DNA of 64,000 nt from IMG/VR virus record IMGVR_UViG_3300018416_000011, positions 1-64,000 of that record. One strand, written 5' to 3'. The translations under genes were made by a program, and so were the position numbers. Shown piece by piece: positions 38,759-48,200 of the stretch. Under the pieces are notes generated by a model that searched no databases, was not told the origin of the DNA, and saw only the letters and a list, made by a program, of their open reading frames with translations. Each line of letters starts with the position of its first letter. Positions within the stretch are counted from its first letter, which is position 1. Source of the DNA: a virus.

Positions 38759-41383
38759 TTATCCAGATACATTTCCTTCGTCTGGTAAAACAGTTCTTCT
38801 AGGAAATAAAACATGAAAGTCTTCAGAATCAATAGGATTAGGTTCTGGAGATGCACTAGGTAATCCTGTCCATGCGGGCGGACTAGTGTTATTATCATAG
38901 TCAAACGTAGTAGATTTATTAACTGTAATTCTGTCTAACTGGAAGTTAATTGTGTTCAATGTGTATGGTTTACCTAAAGGATCTACCCATAAAGTTTCAA
39001 TATTGTTTTTAATTGTATCAGCGGTACCCGGCTTACAATAAGCAAGAACCCAAGCGGGAGTATATCCTAAAGTCGAACCGTTTGCTTGTTGACTAGTCAT
39101 CCATTCAGGAAGAAGTCTAAAGTCAAATTCTTGTCCTAAGTTCTGTCCTGCTCTGTCTCTCATGTTTGGCAATGAATTAGGATACAATGCTCTTGCAAAT
39201 TCAGGAGTTAAACTTGTATAATATGCTGGTTGACTTGTTTCTGTTAACAAAGGTAATTCAGTTTCTGAAACGATTAATTGTTCTTCAAACGTTTCTTCTG
39301 TTTGTATTTGTTGTCCGTCGGGGGTTGTATCTATATAACTTGTGTAGATATCTGTTACACTTGTGTACCATGGTCCTTTATTAAGTGGTATACTTCTAGG
39401 CCATAAAATTTCTTCACTGATGCTTTTGCCTTTTGGGTTTATTAGATCATCTTGTATTTGAGAATAAACTACTTCATAAACTATTTCTCCAGCAGAATTT
39501 TTTGCAACTGCTGTTTTTAATTCACCTAATGTAATATATCTCCAATAATGATTCTTGTCAATAGCGGCTACATATTCTTCAAAATCACTTGCATATATAC
39601 CATACGCATGTTCATATGTAATATTAGTTGCTTTACCAAAGTTTACGTCTTCTGGCCTATACAAATCTTGTTCAGGGAAAATCATTGTATTGTTAAGTAA
39701 TGAATTAATAATATTCCTATCTGCAACATTTGGTACACATTTAATATATAAAGTATCTGTGGGTTGAATAAATTCTTGTACGATAGTTAATGTAAACGTT
39801 CTTGTAGAATTAATCACAGGATAAAAAGGCGAATATGCTTCGATTGTAAATGTAAACGGTGTTTCTGCGTTTGGTTCTGTAAATGTATCATTGGGTTGAT
39901 ATGCTACTTTACCTGATATTTCACCATTGCTTAACAATTGTAAGTTGGGAGGTAATGTGCCGCTCGTAACTCTATATTCAAGTTCTACATCACTTGTTGC
40001 ATTAACCGCTAAAATAGATGTTTCACTGTTATTCATTTTACCAAGATCATTAGGTGTTGTCCAATTGATTACTCCTAATATATCATTTGTAACAGTCATT
40101 TTAAATTTAAATGTGGAACTTTGTATAGATGTAAAACTTGCTTTTCTTACATTAACACTAAATGTATAATTTGAAATACTATTATCAGCAATTACAGGCG
40201 TTCCTGTTATCCATCCAGTCACTGAATCTCCTACTAATCCTAAAGGTAGATCAGTGTATCGATATTCTAAAGCATTGCCATCAAAATCTTTTCCTAACAT
40301 TCTCCATGCAAAATATTCTCCACTTTGAAAGGTTCCTATATTTGCTTCTTCACTTGGTGAATACGTAGTATTTGGATCATCATTAGGAAATACATAATAA
40401 CCATAGTTAGTTGGATCATTGGTTGCAACATCAAATGTTTGTGGTCTTGTATTTAAGACACTAGGTATTCTGCTGTTTGGTGGAAGGCCAGGACCTCCTG
40501 CACTTATCGGCGCATTTTGATTTGCAATAATAATATTATATGATTCTAATGCATTTCCTAATGGTGATACTAATTCTAATGTAAATGAATATGTTTGTAC
40601 AGTAGGCTCACCTGTTTGTATTTGTGGTAATAATGCTCCAAATGTTCCTACGCCATCTGATAAAATTTCTTCTGCTCCGCCACGTGCTGATGATATTGTA
40701 AATGTAGTTGCACTTAAAATATCTTTGACATAATATACTCTATTTGCTACAATGTCCCCATAAACTGCACCATTAAATATAATAGGCCTTTCTTTAATAA
40801 ATCCTGTTGTACTCAATACTGTCAAAACGTTTGATGATATGGCTAATACTGATGTATTAACAGTACTATAATTAACACTAATGACGGGTGGTTCAGGATA
40901 ACCTCTAATTAATCCTGATTCATTAATTTCTAATCCAGGAGGCAATGTTCCTTGAATTTTCCTAATAGATATTGGATTAGTCGTTACTGGATTTGTATAT
41001 TCTATCTGCAATTCTCTCCATACACTGTCGTTTGAATTTAAAATAGTACCTGCAGGAGTAGTAAATTCAGGTGTTGCAACACCACTAATAATCATACTAA
41101 ATGTTCTATCCATAATACGTTGTGTATCACCTAGATAATCGTCTGTTGCTCTAATAGAAAAATTGTAAGTAGTGTCTGCACCCACAGTTGCAGGTGTACC
41201 TGATAATATTCCAGTTTCACTATCTAATGATAATCCTGAGGGTATGCTTCCGCTCAATACTGCGTAAGTAATTGCTGTTGCAGGAAGTTCTGGGGTTGCT
41301 ACAAACGTAAATGTCATAGGAACTTGAGACGGGAATGCGCCTATACTTCCGGCTGGTGTTACCCACTCAGGATGATTACTCAT
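38759..41383 (-). CDS. Ig-like-repeat virion protein
   Basis: This 874-residue protein has several putative-Ig (He_PIG) type repeats with the signature PSGLSLDSETGILSGTP (about 50-66), PPGLEINESGLIRGYP, PLGLVGDSVTGWITGTP and PPNLQLLSNGEISG, each in a 90-130-residue beta module. The C-terminal 250 residues differ and contain WMTSQQANGSTLGYTPAW. Such modules serve as cell-surface adhesion or spacer domains on phage tails. The ATG overlaps nothing upstream but is reached from the M15 gene by a 4-bp ATGA overlap. Probably part of the tail fibre or baseplate decoration. Confidence 0.7.
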   Translation of the reverse strand: MSNHPEWVTPAGSIGAFPSQVPMTFTFVATPELPATAITYAVLSGSIPSGLSLDSETGILSGTPATVGADTTYNFSIRATDDYLGDTQRIMDRTFSMIISGVATPEFTTPAGTILNSNDSVWRELQIEYTNPVTTNPISIRKIQGTLPPGLEINESGLIRGYPEPPVISVNYSTVNTSVLAISSNVLTVLSTTGFIKERPIIFNGAVYGDIVANRVYYVKDILSATTFTISSARGGAEEILSDGVGTFGALLPQIQTGEPTVQTYSFTLELVSPLGNALESYNIIIANQNAPISAGGPGLPPNSRIPSVLNTRPQTFDVATNDPTNYGYYVFPNDDPNTTYSPSEEANIGTFQSGEYFAWRMLGKDFDGNALEYRYTDLPLGLVGDSVTGWITGTPVIADNSISNYTFSVNVRKASFTSIQSSTFKFKMTVTNDILGVINWTTPNDLGKMNNSETSILAVNATSDVELEYRVTSGTLPPNLQLLSNGEISGKVAYQPNDTFTEPNAETPFTFTIEAYSPFYPVINSTRTFTLTIVQEFIQPTDTLYIKCVPNVADRNIINSLLNNTMIFPEQDLYRPEDVNFGKATNITYEHAYGIYASDFEEYVAAIDKNHYWRYITLGELKTAVAKNSAGEIVYEVVYSQIQDDLINPKGKSISEEILWPRSIPLNKGPWYTSVTDIYTSYIDTTPDGQQIQTEETFEEQLIVSETELPLLTETSQPAYYTSLTPEFARALYPNSLPNMRDRAGQNLGQEFDFRLLPEWMTSQQANGSTLGYTPAWVLAYCKPGTADTIKNNIETLWVDPLGKPYTLNTINFQLDRITVNKSTTFDYDNNTSPPAWTGLPSASPEPNPIDSEDFHVLFPRRTVLPDEGNVSG

Positions 41384-41841
41384 TTAGTGAGACCTAAAGA
41401 ATAATGTGTTCTGCCATCGACTTTAGATGCAGTTAAAGACTTGCCTCTATTACCTGCAGTATTGTAAGTAACATGCACCCAACCTGAATCAGGTATACCC
41501 GGAGTGTAAAATTCTAAAATTACTTGATCAAAATCTGTATTTTTTTCAATCCATTTAGCAAGATCGTAATTAGATACTCCATGTATTTCTATGTCTGCGG
41601 CTTGACCCTTACAGTGTTGTGATTTTGCACTTCCACCTACTGCTTTATTAAGAGCAGATCCACGATATCCACTATTAATAATTACAGGTCCAAAATGATC
41701 TCTTACTTTTTGTAATACGTTTTCACATAATGCTTTTGCATTTTCTAAATGTTCTTCAGGCATAGTGTTATCTAAACCCTGACGTATAGCAGTTTGACTT
41801 TTTTCAAACTCTGTGAGTGTAAAATTCTTTGATAATTTCAT
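41380..41841 (-). CDS. M15-type peptidase (endolysin or virion lysin)
   Basis: This protein has 153 residues from the ATG at 41841-41839 with AAAGGA upstream; a longer frame to 41904 would overlap the fibre gene. Motifs: INSGYRGSALNKAVGG, SQHCKGQAADI (zinc ligands His76 and Asp83) and GWVHVTY (His123), as in peptidase family M15A D-Ala-D-Ala carboxypeptidases or L-Ala-D-Glu endopeptidases. It has no signal peptide. Its position between two fibre genes, overlapping one, suggests either a lysis enzyme or a tail-associated peptidoglycan hydrolase. Confidence 0.85.
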   Translation of the reverse strand: MKLSKNFTLTEFEKSQTAIRQGLDNTMPEEHLENAKALCENVLQKVRDHFGPVIINSGYRGSALNKAVGGSAKSQHCKGQAADIEIHGVSNYDLAKWIEKNTDFDQVILEFYTPGIPDSGWVHVTYNTAGNRGKSLTASKVDGRTHYSLGLTK

Positions 41842-41873
41842 TTGTTTTTTATCCTTTCTAAAGATGCAAAACA

Positions 41874-44800
41874 TTATGCATATGTTGCGCCGACAGTATA
41901 CCATTGTGATGAACTGTGGGCTACAAATTGAATTTGTCCTAAAGGACCTATTGACATTGCTCCATTAGTTCCGTTACCGTCAATCGCATCATTAGATGCT
42001 GGATATACTTTTAATGTATCTGTTGGATCTAAATTTTTGATGTATATACATAAGCCAGGAGTAGCAGCCATCAATCTAACACCGTTGTTATTGCTAGGTG
42101 TAGTAACTGAGAATATATCTGCTCCACTTAATGCTGTTGCTCCTGATTGATCGGTGCCACCTGCTGTTGCGGTTGTTACATCTTTAATAATGTGAGTCTG
42201 GTTAGTTATGTTACCAGACACTGTTAAACTTGTTAGTGTGCCTACACTAGTAATATTAGGTTGTGTTGCTCCTGTAATATCTAATGCTAATGCCGCACTA
42301 CCTGCTGATGTTGCATATGTTGCGTTTGCTACTATACCACTAATATTGGCTGCCGCCACATTAGATAGTCCACCACCATCACCGTTAAATAACCCTGTAT
42401 TTGCTGTAAACGATTGTGCTGTTACAATACCATTTACACCTAATACTGTTAAAGTTCCAACAGATGTGATGTTTGGCTGTGCTGATGTAGACACAGTTCC
42501 TGCGGTTGTTGCTAATGCGACAGTCCCTGATACATTAGCACCTGCGACACTATTTGCTACTTGTGCAAAGTCTACTTCACCTGTAACTTGTTGTCCGTCT
42601 ATTGCTGTTAAGTTAGCGCCATCTCCTGATACGTATGTAAAGACACCACCAGTGCCCGATACATTTCCTGCAGACACATTACCTGTAACAGATAATGACG
42701 ATAACGTTCCAACACTAGTGATGTTGGGTTGTGATGCTGTTGTTACGGTATCTGCTGTTGTGGCAGTTGTTGCTGTAGTAGCACTTGCAACTGCTCCAGA
42801 AACGTTAGCACCTGCTACTGAGTTAGCAGTAGCGGCGAATGCAACTTCGCCTGAAACATTTGCACCAGCAACTGAATTGGCTACTTGTGCAAAGGGAACT
42901 TCTCCTGATACATTAGCACCTGCAACTGCGTTTGCTGTTGTAGCAGTAGTTGCTAATGTTGCTAAAGGAACTTCACTTACGTTTGCTCCTGTAATATTTG
43001 TTAATCCTGCACCATTTCCTATAAATGATCCTGTACCACTAGCAATTGTAATGTTACCTGCGTTAGTGATAAGATCACTGTTAGTATTGAGATTACCACT
43101 TAAAATTAAACTTGTTAATGTACCAAGGCTTGTAATGTTTGGTTGTGCATTTGTTAATAAACTTCCTTCAAGTGTTGTACCAGATACAGCACTTGTTACT
43201 GCTAAGTTGCCTGGTATTGCCACATTACCTGATGTTTTATTGAACGTTAGTCCAGTGTTACCGGCATATGTACTTCCACCGTCATTGAATATAATTTGTG
43301 TATCTGCGCCTTGTGCTGGAACTAAAGTTGCTGTGTCCCATGTTAAAGTACCAGAGCCATCTGTCATTAAGAATGCTCCAGTAGCACCACCTGTAATTGT
43401 TACGTTGCCTACTGGCCCTAAATTAGATGTGCTGTTAAAGTCTATGTTGTTATCAAATCCACCTGATACAGACATTGAGCCTGTTACTGCTACTTCTGTA
43501 CCTGTATTGTTAACTTGTAATACGTTTGCAGTTCCACCAACTGTAACTCTGAAAGGACCGTCAGTGTCAAGTCTTGCTTCACTTGTACCGTTTTCGATAT
43601 AAGATCCTGTTGATACAGAGATGTTTGATAAACCACCACCATCACCAGTAAATGTACCAGTTGTTGTTACATTGCCAGCACTAAGATTGCCTGATACATC
43701 TAATGAACTTAATGTACCTACAGTTGTAATATTTGATTGTACCGCATCAACTACCGTATTTGCTGTGGTTGCATGTGTAGCATTTGCAACCGTACCCGAT
43801 ACGTTGGCGCCATCGACTGCATTTGCAGTTGCGGCATTTGATACTTCACCAGTTACATTTGCACCAGCAACACTATTAGCAACTGCGGCAAATCCGACTT
43901 CACCTGAAACATTTGATCCTGCTACTGAATTTGAAACAGCCGCAAAACCTACTTCACCAGTTACGTTAGCACCTGCTACTGCATTTGCTGAGTCTGCTGA
44001 TAATGCATGTGTAGCATTGGCTACTGCGCCTGAGACATTTGCTCCTGCAACACTATTTGCAGTACTTGCAAAACTTACTTCACCTGTTACGTTTGCACCT
44101 GCGACTGAATTTGCTACTTGTGCAAATGATACTTCGCCGCTGACATTAGAACCTGCAACTGAATTAGCAGTAGCGGCGAATGCAACTTCGCCTGATATGT
44201 TTGCGCCAGCAACACTATTTGCTGTAGCGGCAAATGCGACTTCACCAGAGACATTTGCTCCGGCGACTGCATTAGCAGTTGTTGCGAATGAGACTGCACC
44301 AGATACATTTGATCCTGCTACTGAATTTGCTACTGCGGAGAATGCTACTTCTCCACTTACGTTTGCGCCTGCTACTGCGTTTGCTGTCGCAGAGTTAGTA
44401 ACTTCTCCTGTTACATTTGCACCAACGATGTTTGATAAACCACCGCCGTCGCCAGTAAATAAACCTGTATTTGCAGTAAATGCTGTTGCAGTTACTGTTG
44501 ACATTACATCTAGTGTTGTTAAAGTTCCTACTGAAGTAATGTTAGGTTGCGCCGCAGTGTACACTGTACCTGCAACTAATGCGTTCCCTACTTGTCCAGT
44601 TACATTTGAACCTGTGAGTGCTGATAACCCAGCACCATTACCACTAACATTAGATGCTACAACAGCACCTGTCAATGTTATATTGTTAGCATCTATATTA
44701 CCATTTCCAGATGATGCATTTGCTAATACGTATCCAAAATCACCTGATAGATTACCTATAATTGCGTTGCCTTGTACACTATTTGATACTACAACGTCAG

Positions 44801-45143
44801 TAACGTTTGCTATTGTGTTAGGTAAATCAATATATAATGTTTGAGTAGAATCAGTAATAGTCGCAGAACCTGGACCTGTACCCGGTGAACGACCTACTGA
44901 TAATGTTGTTGAAGAAAACTGTACACAAGCAATGTTTGCACCTAATACAACATTACCTACTGGAGAACCATTAACTAAATATATGCCAGGTCCTGCAGTT
45001 TTATTGACTGAGACAACTGCTTGATCACCTAGTCCTGCAAATACTTCTGTAAAATTTAACTGAACTTTTTCAAACGCCGATCGTATTGCATCTGCATCTG
45101 GATCGTCAGGGAATGCTCCGAAGTCAATATTTCTTTGTGCCAT
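41874..45143 (-). CDS. Tail fibre with 18-residue repeats
   Basis: In this 1089-residue protein, the N-terminus (AFPDDPDADAIRSAFEKVQL, then NFTEVFAGL) is an attachment-type motif. The body is built from an 18-residue repeat, VAGANVSGEVAFAATANS, in a main array of about 12 units, with shorter arrays later, separated by QPNITSVGTLTSL-type and TGDGGGLSNI-type beta repeats. The last 100 residues (from about DVTTATAGG) look like a trimeric tip that ends SSQWYTVGATYA. The arrangement fits a long beta-helical shaft. A late promoter lies 22 nt upstream. Receptor specificity cannot be inferred. Confidence 0.85.
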   Translation of the reverse strand: MAQRNIDFGAFPDDPDADAIRSAFEKVQLNFTEVFAGLGDQAVVSVNKTAGPGIYLVNGSPVGNVVLGANIACVQFSSTTLSVGRSPGTGPGSATITDSTQTLYIDLPNTIANVTDVVVSNSVQGNAIIGNLSGDFGYVLANASSGNGNIDANNITLTGAVVASNVSGNGAGLSALTGSNVTGQVGNALVAGTVYTAAQPNITSVGTLTTLDVMSTVTATAFTANTGLFTGDGGGLSNIVGANVTGEVTNSATANAVAGANVSGEVAFSAVANSVAGSNVSGAVSFATTANAVAGANVSGEVAFAATANSVAGANISGEVAFAATANSVAGSNVSGEVSFAQVANSVAGANVTGEVSFASTANSVAGANVSGAVANATHALSADSANAVAGANVTGEVGFAAVSNSVAGSNVSGEVGFAAVANSVAGANVTGEVSNAATANAVDGANVSGTVANATHATTANTVVDAVQSNITTVGTLSSLDVSGNLSAGNVTTTGTFTGDGGGLSNISVSTGSYIENGTSEARLDTDGPFRVTVGGTANVLQVNNTGTEVAVTGSMSVSGGFDNNIDFNSTSNLGPVGNVTITGGATGAFLMTDGSGTLTWDTATLVPAQGADTQIIFNDGGSTYAGNTGLTFNKTSGNVAIPGNLAVTSAVSGTTLEGSLLTNAQPNITSLGTLTSLILSGNLNTNSDLITNAGNITIASGTGSFIGNGAGLTNITGANVSEVPLATLATTATTANAVAGANVSGEVPFAQVANSVAGANVSGEVAFAATANSVAGANVSGAVASATTATTATTADTVTTASQPNITSVGTLSSLSVTGNVSAGNVSGTGGVFTYVSGDGANLTAIDGQQVTGEVDFAQVANSVAGANVSGTVALATTAGTVSTSAQPNITSVGTLTVLGVNGIVTAQSFTANTGLFNGDGGGLSNVAAANISGIVANATYATSAGSAALALDITGATQPNITSVGTLTSLTVSGNITNQTHIIKDVTTATAGGTDQSGATALSGADIFSVTTPSNNNGVRLMAATPGLCIYIKNLDPTDTLKVYPASNDAIDGNGTNGAMSIGPLGQIQFVAHSSSQWYTVGATYA
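42740..43010 (-). repeat. Second array of 18-codon fibre repeats
   Basis: About three to four further 54-bp units (VAGANVSGEVAFAATANS-like) inside the fibre gene, separated from the main array by unique sequence. One unit here is nearly identical to a unit of the main array, which suggests recombination between arrays. Confidence 0.7.
43770..44440 (-). repeat. Main array of 54-bp (18-codon) fibre repeats
   Basis: About 12 imperfect tandem 54-bp units coding VAGxNVSGEVxFAxxANS. Synonymous differences between units show the repeat is old or maintained at protein level. One interval carries an inserted NATHALSADSANA spacer. Confidence 0.8.
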
Positions 45144-45165
45144 AGTAATTCTATCCTAATATTAG

Positions 45166-45173
45166 TATTTATC
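45166..45173 (-). promoter_or_regulatory. Late promoter GATAAATA of fibre gene
   Basis: GATAAATACTAATATTAGG on the minus strand, 22 nt before the fibre ATG at 45143. Confidence 0.75.
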
Positions 45174-45201
45174 AATCTTAGTTCTTATTACTTAGATAAA
45201 A

Positions 45202-45226
45202 AAATACCCGACAGAGCCGGGTATTT
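45202..45226 (-). terminator. Intrinsic terminator
   Basis: A 9-bp stem AAATACCCG / CGGGTATTT with a 7-nt loop, followed on the minus strand by TTTTATC. It lies 24 nt past the stop of the 1247-residue gene and 29 nt before the fibre promoter. Confidence 0.8.
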
Positions 45227-45249
45227 AAACGGGGTACAACGTTTTATTT

Positions 45250-48200
45250 TTATTCTTTGATACTATCTAACTTGTTTAAAATAGTTGCGAATCCATTAGA
45301 TGAAACAACAGAACCCTCTTTAACAACGTCAGCACCATTATATCCCATTCTGTCTTCTTGACCAGCAATAACTGGGATAGTTGTTTGACCTGTTGACTTC
45401 TGCTTGTTAAGACCACCAGAGATAACTTTAGTCATAAACTCAATGTCTTGTTCAAATGCTGTATCAGTACCTTTCTTACCTGCATCATTTGCCCATTCAT
45501 CAACTTTTTCTTTCTTATCTTTAGCGGCTTTTTTCATAGACTCTTTTTTGTCGCCATCATCATCGATGTCAGCAAAGTCTGGCTTATCTTCACCTTCTGC
45601 TACTTTGAATTCTCTTTGAGCATCAGTTTCCATCTCAGTGATTTCTTCGTTCTCACCATCGTTTATAGAGTCCTTAGGGGCATCCTCTGCGCCTTCTTTA
45701 GTTAAAAGTCTCTCATCATCATGTTGTGATAATGGTTGAGTAGGTTCTTCTGAAGTTTCTGCGCCTACTTCTGCTAATAAGTCTAAAGTTCTAAGATTTT
45801 CTTCTAAAGAACGAGGTTTATTGTCATCTTCTTTATCTCTTTTACCAAACTTACCACGTGAATCATCACGGCGATCTTTCATTGATTGTTTTTTATCAGA
45901 TTCTTTGCCGTCTTTCATACCTAGTTGTTCGTCTTCTCTGTCATCATAACCTTGCTTTTCATCTAACTGAGCAAGTTCATCTAACTGAGCAAGAGTTTCT
46001 TCTAAAGATTTTTCTCTATGTTCTTCATCTCTCTTACCAAACTTACCATATGAATCATCTCTACGATCTTTCATACTTTGCTTCTTATCAGACTCTTTAC
46101 CAGTTCTCATACCTAATGACTCATCTTCTTTGTCATCATAGCCTTGATCTTCTTCCATATGATGCTTATCTTTCCAGTCATCGTATTCTAAATCTTTAAC
46201 GATGTCTTCACCATCTCTTCCTGGGTGCTTACGACCGTCGTACTTTGCGTGTCGTGCAACTTCTTTACCTGCACGTTCTGCATGATCGTCTCTTTCAGCA
46301 TCAGATTCTTCGTCAATGCCTTTTTTAGCAACTGTAGATGCGTCCCAATCATACTTGTCGTATAATCCTGCATCTTTTTCTTGTTCTTCTAATGAAACAT
46401 CTCTATGTTCAGAGTCACGTTTACCGAACTTACCATAAGAATCATCTCTACGGTCTTTCATAGACTGTTTTTTACCTGATTCTTTACCAGTTCTCATACC
46501 TAATGACTCATCTTCTTTGTCATCATAACCTTGATCTTCGTATGCTTTGTCTCCACAGCCTTCTTCCATGCTATGTCCGCCACCACATTCGTCACATGAC
46601 TTTTCATCTACTTGTACGTCAACGTCTGTTACGCCGGGTGCTTCTACTTCATCTTCATAGTCACCGTCTACGTCTACAATACCCATTAACTTGAGCATGT
46701 CATCGTGTGAACTTTGAGGCTCTACTTCTACTTCAGGGCTACCATAAAATGATACGTCTGCAACTTCACCTGGTGCATCTAATACTTCTGCATCACCATA
46801 GTTACCTAAGCCTACGTCTTTAACAAACTTGATTAACTTGTCTGCTTCTGCATCTGTGGCATTAACACTTACTCTGTCTGGCTGATTTTCTTCGCCTTGA
46901 GTAATAGACATTGTATAGCCTTCGTCAAGTTGTTCTTTTGATTCTTCTGTGCTTTCGACTAAGTGTGAGTTTAATTCTTTTTCTAAAGACTCAAAAGTCC
47001 ACTCATCTTCTTCTAATGTAGCGGCTTCTGATGTTTTTGTAAATGTTTTGTCGCCTACTGTGAACTTTTCACCTTTTTCTTTTCCTGCCATTGCGCCTGT
47101 AAATGCGTTACCTTCTTCCATTTCATCTTCGTCAATGCCTTTACGTGCTACAGTTTGTGCGTCCCAGTCATATTTGTCATATGCACCGTCATCATCAGCA
47201 CCAACGTCTCCGTCTGGTGAAGATTCTGCTTCGCCCATTGCACCGTAAGATGCCATAGTATCTACAACTTCATCTGCTGGTTCTTCAAAGATGCCGTCGC
47301 CTGTTAATTTATCACCTGCGATTCCACCTAGTGCCGCGCCTGCTGCCTTACCTATAGTTGCTCCAGGAACGCCACCGATTGAACCACCGATTGCTGTGCC
47401 TGCCATGCCACCTAATTTAGATCCTGCAATAGCACCGCCTACTCCACCGAGTACGCCTTCTTCCATACCTGCGATTGGTTCGTTTTTGATTCCCATGCCA
47501 CATGCTTCGTCAAGACCTTTTTTGTAGCCTTCGTGGTATGCTCTTGCACCTTCAGAACCTGCATCATGTGGACATGCATAAGATCCTTTACATAAACCAT
47601 GAGCATGACCCATGTGCTTTGCGGCCTTCAGAATGTGATCTGCGCCTTCTTTTAAGTTTGTTTTAGTATTTTTAATCATAATATTAAGTTCTTGTTGGTT
47701 GCACTTAGGGTGCAGTTGTTGTATTTCTTTAGTAGACAGCCCTTCGTTACACATAGATTTCACTTTTGAAATACTAGGTAATTTACTCGACTTGCTTACT
47801 TTACCTTTTGCTTTTTCTTTTACAAGTTGCGGTGTATCAGCATCGTTGGCTGCCAATGCGGCGTTTGCCGCGGCGTTGCCTTTTTCATCGTTAGATGAAT
47901 TATGTGAACCGTCATCCGGTGGATTTTGAGCACCTTCAAATGTTAAAGGAGATGCTTGTCCTGGACCTTGTGGGGGCATTTCGCCCTCTTTCATCTTGCC
48001 TAATGTTTTAGCAAGATTTGCTTGTTTTTCTGTTTTTGCAGGGAAATCATCTTTGTTTGCTAATACGTGATTAGCAAATGCTTTAGTTGTCATTCCATGT
48101 CTTTTTGCTTTTGCTGAGAATGCACCTGGGTCTTTGATAGCACCCGAGATCCAATCTTTTGCTTCTCTAACAGTATCTTCGTCTTTGTCCATTACTTTAT

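Noticed and set aside
43770-44440. Regular direct repeats that might suggest a CRISPR array
   Set aside because: The period is 54 bp with no unique spacers, and the units code in frame for a fibre shaft.
42208-44844. Two long rightward open frames (464 and 407 codons) opposite the tail fibre
   Set aside because: They are antisense to the repetitive fibre gene. Their Pro/Ala-rich translation follows the 54-bp repeat and has no start signal or domain, so they are shadows of low stop-codon frequency.
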